In this document: positions 1-6,702 of the stretch, piece by piece | How the letters are laid out: the number at the start of each line of letters is the position of its first letter | Numbering within the stretch: position 1 is the first letter of the stretch | NCBI GenBank assembly: GCA_047517625.1 | Contig: JAKZSO010000141.1 | Span: 1-6,741 of the forward strand | Origin: JABHVE01 sp047517625 | GTDB lineage: Bacteria; Pseudomonadota; Alphaproteobacteria; UBA2966; CAIVPW01 | Direction: 5' to 3' | Length of the DNA: 6,741 nucleotides | Made by a program: the position numbers and the translations under genes | Notes under the pieces: generated by a model | What the model was told of the DNA's origin: nothing | The model's database searches: none | What the model saw: the letters and a program-made list of their open reading frames with translations, nothing else

Positions 1-1682
1 GGGGCCTTGGTGGAGATACCACCAGGGAAGCTCCACATTTCGGTCAGAGTTTCGTCGTTGTAAGCAGTGATGTTGCCGTCACGGTTGACGGTGAACACCA
101 AGCCACCAGCCGTCGCCAAAACGCCGGACTGGTTGCCCCAAGGCACAACCACCTTGGCCGCGATCGTGTTGTCAACAACGCTCATGGCGGTCAGAGAGCC
201 GAACGGCGAGGTGAATCCACCGCCACCGCCCAAGAACACGACGCCCGGGCCCTTCGGGTTACCACCCTGAGGACCGACGATTTCGTTCTCGAGGTCAACA
301 TTGACTTCCGTGCAACCGTCGTCGCCCGCACCGTATGCCAACATCTTGACCGGGTTAAACGCAGGAGGCTGCCAACGCAGGCCACCGGCAGGCGTCGGGC
401 AAGACGGAACTTCCGGGAAGGCCCGCAGAGCACGGGTCGCCGGAATATAGGTCTGAACCAGTTTGGACGGATCATACTCGACTGCCAGACCGGTCTTCGG
501 GTCCAAACCAGCGGTCCAAGTAATTGTTGCAACATACTGGCCGGCGCCTACGAACGTGCCGTCGCTGGCATCGATCGAGTAGAAGTAGCCGTTCCGGGCA
601 AAGTGGCCCAGAGTGGACTTGCCATTGAGGTCAAACAGGAAGTGCACGCCGTTTTCGTCATAGTCCCAAGATTCGTTGGCGATGTACTGGAAGCCCCATT
701 CGATGGCGCCAGTATCAATGTTGAACGCAAGGATGCTGTCGGTCCAGAGGTTGTCGCCGGGGCGATACTCAGGATCGAACATCGGCACCGGGTTGCCCGT
801 GCCCCAGAAGGTCATTCTAGTCAAGGGGTCGTACGAACCGGTGGTCCACAGAGCCGCACCGCCGGTACGCCACGCATTGTGGTCGTCGGCCCACGTCTCG
901 TGTCCCGGATCACCCGGATTGGGGACCGTGTAGGTCCGCCACAGCTCGGCGCCATCATCAGCATTGATGCCAGCGAGATAGCCGCGGGTTCCCCAGTCAC
1001 CAGCGCTTTGGCCGACCAGAATAATGCCCTCCTGGCCCATGGCGCCGCCCGCCGCGATGGGCGCGGCAGTAAATTTTTCGCCGATCACAAAGTGCTCGGC
1101 ATCCGGGCCGCCAGCAAGGTTGTCGTAACCAAGGACGGTGCGAGCAACCTGAACATCCCAGACGAACTCGCCAGTGTTGCGGTCCACCGCAACCACACGG
1201 CCGTCAACGTTGTTTCCGATGACCATGCTGCCCCACAGAGCGACACCGCGCGAACGGGCGCCTTCGGCTTCTTTATCGGTGGCCGGATCAGCGGTCCACA
1301 CAATCGAGGCGCTGCCATCACGGGCGTCGAGCTTGTAAATGGTGCCCCAACCGTCGTTGAAGAACAGGAAACCGCCGTCCGCGAGGACCGGCACTTCCGC
1401 ATTCGGAGAATTGAGCGCACCATCAAGCGCGGTGGCGCCCATAGGCACGATCCACGCAGCTTTAAGGTTTGCAACGTTGCCACGGTTGATTTGCGACAAT
1501 CCGGAATACCGGTGTGCCTCGTAGTTTCCGTGGGTTGAGAGCCAGTTTTGCGGCTCCGCCTCGGAGTTCGCCAAGCGATACTCAGAAACGTTAGCGGCGG
1601 CGGCCGGAAGCGCGATCGCGGCGGCAAGCGCGCCGCCCACGACCGGAGCAACCATCCGGCGTAGGGTATTACCTGTAGTCAT
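1..1682 (-). CDS. Periplasmic PQQ-dependent alcohol dehydrogenase, methanol/ethanol family (3' end outside window)
   Basis: An open frame of 560 codons runs from the ATG at 1682 off the left edge. Residues 1-30 form a Sec signal peptide (LRRM, hydrophobic Ala/Val/Leu core, AAAA before N31). The mature part is a beta-propeller quinoprotein that would oxidise an alcohol in the periplasm and pass electrons to a cytochrome c. By my alignment to methanol dehydrogenase MxaF (numbers from memory), Arg145 matches Arg109, Thr205 Thr159, Ser226 Ser174, Trp279 (under PQQ) Trp243, Asn297 in GTGNP Asn261, Asp340 in WDYD catalytic Asp303, and Arg363 in RNG Arg331. Cys428 and Cys457 are 29 apart, like the Cys386-Cys415 disulfide. 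Three oddities: Asp342 at +2 from the catalytic Asp, as in lanthanide enzymes; Asp229 where the metal ligand is normally Glu177; and Ala139-Glu140 where the vicinal Cys pair should be. No CxxCH is visible, but a C-terminal haem domain would lie beyond the edge. Substrate unknown. The start is supported by GGAGGAG 8 bases upstream. Confidence 0.93.
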   Translation of the reverse strand, partial: MTTGNTLRRMVAPVVGGALAAAIALPAAAANVSEYRLANSEAEPQNWLSTHGNYEAHRYSGLSQINRGNVANLKAAWIVPMGATALDGALNSPNAEVPVLADGGFLFFNDGWGTIYKLDARDGSASIVWTADPATDKEAEGARSRGVALWGSMVIGNNVDGRVVAVDRNTGEFVWDVQVARTVLGYDNLAGGPDAEHFVIGEKFTAAPIAAGGAMGQEGIILVGQSAGDWGTRGYLAGINADDGAELWRTYTVPNPGDPGHETWADDHNAWRTGGAALWTTGSYDPLTRMTFWGTGNPVPMFDPEYRPGDNLWTDSILAFNIDTGAIEWGFQYIANESWDYDENGVHFLFDLNGKSTLGHFARNGYFYSIDASDGTFVGAGQYVATITWTAGLDPKTGLAVEYDPSKLVQTYIPATRALRAFPEVPSCPTPAGGLRWQPPAFNPVKMLAYGAGDDGCTEVNVDLENEIVGPQGGNPKGPGVVFLGGGGGFTSPFGSLTAMSVVDNTIAAKVVVPWGNQSGVLATAGGLVFTVNRDGNITAYNDETLTEMWSFPGGISTKA

Positions 1683-1690
1683 TGCAGGGT

Positions 1691-1697
1691 CTCCTCC
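1691..1697 (-). promoter_or_regulatory. Strong Shine-Dalgarno of the PQQ dehydrogenase
   Basis: The minus strand reads GGAGGAG followed by 8 bases and then the ATG at 1682. This is near-ideal and fixes the start codon. The site touches the CCCTCGAGGG palindrome (1696-1705), so its accessibility could depend on local RNA folding. Confidence 0.85.
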
Positions 1698-1716
1698 CTC
1701 GAGGGTTTCATGAAAC
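1696..1716 (-). repeat. Two adjoining perfect palindromes just upstream of the Shine-Dalgarno
   Basis: CCCTCGAGGG (1696-1705) and GTTTCATGAAAC (1705-1716) are each perfect palindromes and share base 1705. They lie inside the predicted 5' leader of the dehydrogenase mRNA. As RNA they could form only short stems (3-4 bp with 4-base loops). As DNA the 12-base one could be a repressor site downstream of the promoter. The function is not known; only the symmetry is seen directly. Confidence 0.5.
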
Positions 1717-1743
1717 GTTTTTTGTACTAATAGAACTAAACTT

Positions 1744-1761
1744 CGCGGGCTGATGCCCACG
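1744..1761 (-). promoter_or_regulatory. 5' stem-loop in the leader of the PQQ dehydrogenase mRNA
   Basis: The transcript would read CGUGGGC-AUCA-GCCCGCG, a 7-bp stem with one U-G pair and a four-base loop. It begins about four bases after the transcription start predicted from the promoter at 1772-1800. A stem at the extreme 5' end can protect mRNA from RNase E attack, as in ompA. That role is inferred. There is no U-tract, so it is not an intrinsic terminator. Confidence 0.5.
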
Positions 1762-1771
1762 AGTTGGTTGG

Positions 1772-1800
1772 ATCGTAGGCACCCCACTCGGCCCCGTCAA
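1772..1800 (-). promoter_or_regulatory. Sigma70-like promoter for the PQQ dehydrogenase
   Basis: On the minus strand TTGACG (1800-1795, five of six consensus bases) is followed by a 17-base spacer and TACGAT (1777-1772, four of six). Transcription would start near 1765, giving a leader of about 82 bases. The position in the intergenic gap and the optimal spacing support the call. The start site is predicted, not measured. Confidence 0.55.
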
Positions 1801-1842
1801 GGAGGAGTCTATGCCCAGCAACGGAAAGATGAAAAAGTCAGC

Positions 1843-1858
1843 TTTTCCTGCAGGAAAA
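1843..1858. repeat. Perfect 16-base palindrome: possible operator or weak terminator
   Basis: TTTTCCTGCAGGAAAA is perfectly self-complementary. It lies 22 bases past the DUF4340 stop codon, and its centre is about 85 bases upstream of the predicted dehydrogenase start. On the minus strand it could fold as a 6-bp stem with a TGCA loop, followed six bases later by TTTTT. That is a poor intrinsic terminator because the stem is AT-rich at its base and the T-tract is displaced. Its position also fits an activator site. The sequence does not decide between the two. Confidence 0.45.
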
Positions 1859-1880
1859 CCGCCAATTCTTGCCATCGGAA

Positions 1881-3083
1881 CTAGCCGCCGCCGCCTGCAC
1901 CACCGGCGGGTGGTGGTATCGGGGCCGGCGCGGCGGGCCCCGGTGCCAAGCCAGGCAAATTGATTCCTGGCGGTAGCGCGCCGGCTGGAAGTTGAACCCC
2001 GGGCGGCAACACAGGGACCCCAGGGAACCCGGGGACCCCAGGGGGGGCTTCCTCGGGGATCGGCTCGGTCAAATCCGCCACTTGCCGATGGATTGCGCGC
2101 AATTTGTACCCCGGCAGCAAATAGGCCCAGCCAGCAGCAACCGTGTTGATCCCATCGGCCCTAGTTTCGGCTTCGGTTCCCGGCTCCGCCGCCGCCGAAA
2201 AGGTTACCCACACCACATCGTCAATCGTGAAGGTGGAAACGGTGACCGTCATACCATCCGCCGTGGTGTATTCCACCACCCGGGTAGTCTCGGCCCCTGC
2301 GATTTCGCCAATGGGCCGGACATTTTCGAAAACGACGGAAACGGCGCCGGAAGCCACCTGCTTCCAGGCACTGTCCACCGCCCGGGTGCCTTCAATTTCT
2401 GGCACCATATGGTAGCGAACAAGGTCCTCGTCATCCTGCTTGGCGGCTGTCAAAACCACGTCTGGGCCTTCGCTGATAACGACTTTTTGAATGTCCGGGC
2501 CGGGAATGTGGATCACCTGCTGGACCATCCATTCCGCGGCTGTCGGTGGCAGCGCGACGGTGCCGCGCACCAACCACGTTCGCGGGTCGCCCGGTTCGCG
2601 CACATACATGCCGCCCAAGGGGTCGAACTGCATCGTGTTGCTGATGCGCCCCAGGATGATCGCCGCCAGCTCGACGCCGTCGGCGGTTTCCAGGATGACT
2701 TCGCGGGAGTTCGCGTCGGCCCCCCCCACATCCTGAACCCCAAGCTTGGCGTACAAATTCGGCTGATCGGTTTTTTCCTCGAACCGCCGCAGCGAAGCGA
2801 TTCCCCCCACGACCGTCCGGACGTTGTCAGTCGGAACCGGATACCCGGCGCGTTCCACCAACGCCCATCCATCCCCGGCGCGGACAATTGTGGACTCCGA
2901 ATCCCCTGTCCGAAACCGCAGGACGGCGACGTCGTTCGCCCGGGCCACCAATTCGGGGAACATCGGTTGATCAATCTCAACCGGGCCAGCGGATGTTCGG
3001 CTTTCCACGATGACGGCGCCGATGGCGCCGGCAAATCCGATGGCGGTTGCGCTCACGAGAATTGCGAAAGATTTGGGGGTCAT
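1881..3083 (-). CDS. DUF4340 protein, membrane-anchored partner of the ABC exporter
   Basis: The protein has 400 residues. Residues 6-27 form one hydrophobic N-terminal segment, probably an uncleaved anchor, with the rest in the periplasm. The region around 100-145, with KTDQPNLYAKLGV and then a stretch ending in IILGR, is typical of DUF4340. DUF4340 proteins are commonly encoded directly after GldG-like genes, as here. The molecular role of the family is not established; it presumably assists or senses the exporter. Residues 341-400 are a low-complexity tail rich in Pro and Gly (PPG, PGF, LPP) that ends GGAGGGG. It is not part of the usual domain and is likely disordered. The gene starts 12 bases after the preceding stop, with a weak AGGGA upstream. 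An eight-G tract lies at codons 119-122. Confidence 0.85.
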   Translation of the reverse strand: MTPKSFAILVSATAIGFAGAIGAVIVESRTSAGPVEIDQPMFPELVARANDVAVLRFRTGDSESTIVRAGDGWALVERAGYPVPTDNVRTVVGGIASLRRFEEKTDQPNLYAKLGVQDVGGADANSREVILETADGVELAAIILGRISNTMQFDPLGGMYVREPGDPRTWLVRGTVALPPTAAEWMVQQVIHIPGPDIQKVVISEGPDVVLTAAKQDDEDLVRYHMVPEIEGTRAVDSAWKQVASGAVSVVFENVRPIGEIAGAETTRVVEYTTADGMTVTVSTFTIDDVVWVTFSAAAEPGTEAETRADGINTVAAGWAYLLPGYKLRAIHRQVADLTEPIPEEAPPGVPGFPGVPVLPPGVQLPAGALPPGINLPGLAPGPAAPAPIPPPAGGAGGGG

Positions 3084-3095
3084 GGCTCAAAATCC

Positions 3096-5015
3096 CTAGA
3101 CGCTGCTGCGGCCGCGGCGCAGTGCGGCACGCCGCCACAAAGCGATCAACACCCCGATCAGAATGACGATCGCCGGAATAGCCGCAATATTTGCCATCTG
3201 TAACCGGGATTCCAGGGTGTTTATGTCCTCGTTCAACGCCCGGCGAACATCGCGCAACTCCTGACGGATCGTCAGCATCCGCCGGTTAAATTCGAGAATG
3301 GCTTCCTGATCTTCTTGGGTCAAAAGCTGGAAGTCGCCGCCACGGCCTTGGGCCTGAAGTTCGGCGAGGCGATCCTGAGTTTCTTCCAATTCCACCGTCA
3401 GCCGCTGCTCGGTTTCGAAATACCGGCCCCGGGCCTCGTCCTCGAGGCGTTCAACAGTGGTAAACGGCCGGTGCGAAAGCCCCCGGCCACGGAGGCCGAT
3501 CAATGCCCCGCCACCGGCCAAATTTTCAACGGCGTTGGTAACAAAATCGGCGTTGCTGGAACTGGGCGCCCCGGCCTGGTTGACCGTGTGGCTGTCCATG
3601 AGCATGTCGGTGTCGGCGACGATGATGATGTTGATGGGTTTGGTCGATTCCATCAGCTGAGGAGCTTCTTCCACTTCAGGCTCGGCTTCCTCGCCCGGCG
3701 CCGGGCCAAAATCGGTGGGGTCGGGTGGCTTTCCGTCCGGGAACGCGGTTTTGACCGTTCCAGTAATGCGCGCAGCGACGGTTTGACGAATGCCTTCCGG
3801 CTCGAACAGGTCTAACAAGATCTTGGGGTCTCCCCGGCGCCGCACAGCGATGGAATCAATCATCATTGAATCCCGGGTGGTCTGAATCAGCGGCGAAAAC
3901 GTCACCCCTTCCAATCCGGTTTCCCGCAAGCCGCCAGCGGAGGACATGCGCATCAATTGCAACGTCCCGGTAACCACATCATCCTGATTGAACGCATCCT
4001 GACGAATTTGCAGCCACGGCACATACTCGGTGACGATGCGTTCTGGTCCTGCGAAGCCTGTGATCCGAATTGCCATTTGCCGATCACCGACAATCCGGTC
4101 ATCCACCTGGTCGACACCCCAGGCTGCCAAAAGCGTGTTGAGGTCCGAGGTCGGGAACAGATACTGGACATTATTCTGCGGATTTTTCGGAGAATTCTCG
4201 GCGAACGGGTCGAGGAAAAAAATCGCCGGACCGCCGGCCAAAACGTATTGGTCAATGGCGTACTGGGTTTTTGCCGGAAGGCCCGCCGGGTGCACTACCA
4301 TCAAAACGTCGGCGTTTGGCGGAATTTCTTCGGCGTCGTACAACAGCCCGCGGATTTCAAAAACTTGCTGCATTTGGCGGATCAACGCCACCGGCGGGAT
4401 CCGCTCTTCCTGGCGCCCCATGACCCCCAACCCGTCGATCACGCCGACGATGGGTTTTTCGGGGTTGGCCAGATTGTTGATAATTCTTGTTAGATCGTAT
4501 TCCAAGAATTGCTCGCGGTCTGGGGTCAGGAACGCCCTGACTTCAACATCGTCAGTGGAGTTGGTGGCGACCAAACCGAAATAACCGCGTTCGCCCGTGG
4601 TGCTGAGCTGGAAACCTTCCAATTGGAAAGCGATGGCGCGATCCTCCTCCGACGAAAAGGGAAGCGGGTTAACGATTTCAAGGCGGATCAGGCCGTTCGA
4701 CATCTCCGCATACGTGCGCAGAAGCTCGTTGACCCGATCCGAATACACCTTCAACTGTGGCGCGGCGTCCAACAGATCCCTGGATTGATAAAGCCGCACC
4801 GTAACCGGCTCTTTCAAAGCTTCCACGACTGCCCGGGTCGAGTCGGACAACGTGAACAGCCTGTCTTCGGTCAAATCCGTGCGCGCAGAGCCAAACATCA
4901 AAGCCGAAAACAAGTTGATCGACAGGAACAGCACAATCGCCAGGATCGTCGCGGTGATGGCAAGGACCGAGCGGTCGATTCGCGCGATCCTTTCTAGAAT
5001 TCCATTCATGGTCAT
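3096..5015 (-). CDS. GldG-like ABC exporter auxiliary protein
   Basis: The protein has 639 residues. An N-terminal membrane segment at about 18-42 is followed by the family motif in which DLTEDRLFTLSDST leads into the first periplasmic domain. Residues 60-400 match the ABC_transp_aux (GldG) type of domain, with IVGVIDGLGVMG near 189-200. An acidic, proline-rich linker covers about 428-456. A second conserved block follows (DTDML at 468-472, then NADFVTNAVENL and LRGRG to about 512). Residues 521-606 are mostly charged helix, likely coiled coil, and precede a second membrane segment at about 608-627 and a short basic tail. Both ends are thus in the membrane with the bulk in the periplasm. The start overlaps the permease stop by four bases (ATGA), implying translational coupling. 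Family knowledge supports partnership with the ABC-2 core; the substrate is unknown. Confidence 0.88.
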   Translation of the reverse strand: MTMNGILERIARIDRSVLAITATILAIVLFLSINLFSALMFGSARTDLTEDRLFTLSDSTRAVVEALKEPVTVRLYQSRDLLDAAPQLKVYSDRVNELLRTYAEMSNGLIRLEIVNPLPFSSEEDRAIAFQLEGFQLSTTGERGYFGLVATNSTDDVEVRAFLTPDREQFLEYDLTRIINNLANPEKPIVGVIDGLGVMGRQEERIPPVALIRQMQQVFEIRGLLYDAEEIPPNADVLMVVHPAGLPAKTQYAIDQYVLAGGPAIFFLDPFAENSPKNPQNNVQYLFPTSDLNTLLAAWGVDQVDDRIVGDRQMAIRITGFAGPERIVTEYVPWLQIRQDAFNQDDVVTGTLQLMRMSSAGGLRETGLEGVTFSPLIQTTRDSMMIDSIAVRRRGDPKILLDLFEPEGIRQTVAARITGTVKTAFPDGKPPDPTDFGPAPGEEAEPEVEEAPQLMESTKPINIIIVADTDMLMDSHTVNQAGAPSSSNADFVTNAVENLAGGGALIGLRGRGLSHRPFTTVERLEDEARGRYFETEQRLTVELEETQDRLAELQAQGRGGDFQLLTQEDQEAILEFNRRMLTIRQELRDVRRALNEDINTLESRLQMANIAAIPAIVILIGVLIALWRRAALRRGRSSV

Positions 5016-5746
5016 CCAGCCTTTTTCAGCTCAACGATCTGCACGTTGATGAACAGGCAAACCGCCATCATTGATAAGAAGAAAATAACCGACGGGGCTT
5101 GGATCACGCCTTTGGTGATGGTCTGGAAATGGGTCAGGAACGACAGCGAGGAAATCAAGTCGACAATGTAGCCCGGTGCCCAGTCGGTGAAAAAGCCCAG
5201 AACAATGTCCAATCCACTCATCATGAAAATGAACGAAGCGGCAGCGCCGACGACAAATGCGATCACCTGATTTTTCGTCAGGGCCGACAGACACGACGTC
5301 AAGGCCAACAAAGCGCCGGCCATCAGCAAGCTGCCAAGGTAGCTGGCGACGATCACGCCGTTGTCCGGGTCACCCAAATAATTGACGGATATCCAAATCG
5401 GGAAAGTCAGGGCCACGGCGATCGCCGTGAACGCCCACGCGGCCAGGAATTTGCCGGCGACCACTTGGCCCGTGGTCACGGGCAGCGTCATCAGCAGCTC
5501 GATGGTCCCGGATTTTCGCTCCTCGGCCCACAGCCGCATGCCAACAGCCGGGATCAGGACCAAGAACAGCCAAGGGTGAAAACCGAAGAAGGCCAGCAAA
5601 TCGGCCTGGCGACGACCAAAGAAATTGCCGATGTAAAACGTGACCGCCCCAGTCCCGGACAAAAAAATGACAATAAACACGTAGGCCAACGGCGTGGAAA
5701 AATAGCCCCCAAGCTCGCGCCGCGTGATGACGCCAAGAATTCTCAT
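5012..5746 (-). CDS. ABC-2 type permease, GldF-like
   Basis: This 244-residue integral membrane protein has about six hydrophobic helices (roughly 19-40, 57-72, 98-121, 131-155, 160-184 and 215-237). The cytoplasmic motif RLWAEERKSGTIELLMTLPV at 71-90 is the hallmark of GldF-like ABC-2 permeases and probably forms the coupling contact with the ATPase. The block LSSLSFLTHFQTITKGVI before the last helix is also typical. With one permease gene in the operon, the channel is probably a homodimer, unless the membrane segments of the GldG-like protein contribute. The ATG overlaps the ATPase stop by four bases (5743-5746), and the TGA overlaps the next start (5012-5015). The length is normal for the family. 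Confidence 0.92.
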   Translation of the reverse strand: MRILGVITRRELGGYFSTPLAYVFIVIFLSGTGAVTFYIGNFFGRRQADLLAFFGFHPWLFLVLIPAVGMRLWAEERKSGTIELLMTLPVTTGQVVAGKFLAAWAFTAIAVALTFPIWISVNYLGDPDNGVIVASYLGSLLMAGALLALTSCLSALTKNQVIAFVVGAAASFIFMMSGLDIVLGFFTDWAPGYIVDLISSLSFLTHFQTITKGVIQAPSVIFFLSMMAVCLFINVQIVELKKAG

Positions 5747-6702
5747 CCTCGGCCCGCTTCCTCGCCCACCGTCAGCTGGCGGAATACTTCGTCCAATTTT
5801 CCGATCACCGTGCGCATTTCGGCGACTTCGATGCCGCTTTCGCGCACGGCGGCGGCAACGCCGTCAGCGATTGAATGCCCCGGCGCGGGAACCACCAACA
5901 AAGACACGATGCCATCGACAGTTTCGCCGGTTTCGACGTCCGTCACGTTGTCGACGTTGCGCAACACCTTGGTTGCCTTTTGGCCATCTTGGCTGCCGAC
6001 CCGCAGCACCACCGCGTTATGTGTCGCGGACTTGGCGTGTAATTCTTCCGGCGTTCCATCCAGCACCACTTTGCCTCGGTCGATAATGACCGCGCGGGTG
6101 CAGGCGGCGTCGACCTCTTCCAAAATGTGGGTGGAAATGATGATCGCCTTGTCGGCGCCCATTTCGCGGATCAATTCGCGAACCTGGTGTTTCTGATTCG
6201 GATCCAGGCCATCGGTCGGCTCGTCCAAAATCAGAACCTCCGGGTCATGAAGGATGGATTGGGCAAGCCCCACCCGGCGCTTGAACCCTTTCGACAGGGT
6301 TTCGATACGCTGAGCCATCACGCCGCCCAGGCCCATGCGGTCGACCACATCGGAGATCCGGCGTTTAGCGGCGGCCCGGGATAAATTGCGGACAGAGGCG
6401 ATAAATTCCAGGAAGGCCTTGACGGTCATGTCGCTATACAGCGGTGCACCTTCCGGCAGATAACCAATTTTTTCTTTGACGGCGACAGGGTTGGTACGAA
6501 TGTCTTCGCCGCAAACTCGGGCGGTGCCAGAGGTGGGTGGTAAGTACCCGGTGATGACGCGCATAGAGGTCGTCTTGCCGGCGCCGTTGGGGCCGAGAAA
6601 TCCAAGAACCTCTCCTTTGGCAACTGAGAAGCTGACGTTATCCACAGCCAGGATAGCGCCGAACCGCTTGCTCATTGCGTCGACTTCGATCAGATCCGCC
6701 AT
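5743..6702 (-). CDS. ABC transporter ATP-binding protein, GldA-like
   Basis: This 319-residue cytoplasmic ATPase powers the exporter encoded downstream. The nucleotide-binding domain is complete: Walker A GPNGAGKTT at 37-45, the Q-loop position in IGYLPEG at 79-85, signature LSKGF at 136-140, Walker B LILDEP at 157-162 with catalytic Glu161, D-loop GLD at 165-167, and switch His192. The Q-loop residue is Glu84 instead of Gln, which is usual in the GldA/NosF-like subgroup and so not a defect. Residues from about 230 form the C-terminal extension found in this subgroup. This is the first gene of the operon visible here. A GGGAGGGG stretch lies about 12 bases before the ATG, somewhat far for a Shine-Dalgarno. 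Its promoter is probably beyond the right edge. Confidence 0.95.
   Translation of the reverse strand: MADLIEVDAMSKRFGAILAVDNVSFSVAKGEVLGFLGPNGAGKTTSMRVITGYLPPTSGTARVCGEDIRTNPVAVKEKIGYLPEGAPLYSDMTVKAFLEFIASVRNLSRAAAKRRISDVVDRMGLGGVMAQRIETLSKGFKRRVGLAQSILHDPEVLILDEPTDGLDPNQKHQVRELIREMGADKAIIISTHILEEVDAACTRAVIIDRGKVVLDGTPEELHAKSATHNAVVLRVGSQDGQKATKVLRNVDNVTDVETGETVDGIVSLLVVPAPGHSIADGVAAAVRESGIEVAEMRTVIGKLDEVFRQLTVGEEAGRG

Noticed and set aside
603..1538. A 311-codon open frame on the plus strand
   Set aside because: It is antisense to the PQQ dehydrogenase, whose reading frame is continuous and contains aligned active-site residues throughout this stretch.
5..1592. Search for a CxxCH haem c motif in the dehydrogenase
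   Set aside because: None is present in the visible 560 residues. The region where it would occur in quinohaemoprotein alcohol dehydrogenases is beyond the window, so neither presence nor absence can be claimed.
1728..1733. TATTAG on the minus strand as an alternative -10 box for the dehydrogenase
   Set aside because: No acceptable -35 lies 16-18 bases upstream, whereas TTGACG/TACGAT further upstream has both boxes and ideal spacing.
1811..1963. A 50-codon plus-strand frame (starting MPSNGKMKKS) preceded by AAGGAGGA five bases before the ATG
   Set aside because: The upstream match is good, but it overlaps the -35 box of the minus-strand promoter. The second half is antisense to the DUF4340 tail, and the product is a basic sequence without recognisable features. 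I saw no convincing plus-strand promoter. Ribosome profiling could reopen it.
1992..3203. A 403-codon open frame on the plus strand
   Set aside because: It lies antisense to the DUF4340 gene and the end of the GldG-like gene. Its translation is rich in His, Arg, Gly and Asp without family motifs, while the minus frame has clear domain features.
5099..6196. A 365-codon open frame on the plus strand
   Set aside because: It is antisense to the permease and ATPase genes, which have complete motifs. The translation is low-complexity and unlike a folded protein.
6449..6451. Glu instead of Gln in the ATPase Q-loop as a sign of inactivation
   Set aside because: Glu at this position (GYLPE) is normal in the GldA/NosF-like subgroup, and all other catalytic motifs are intact.
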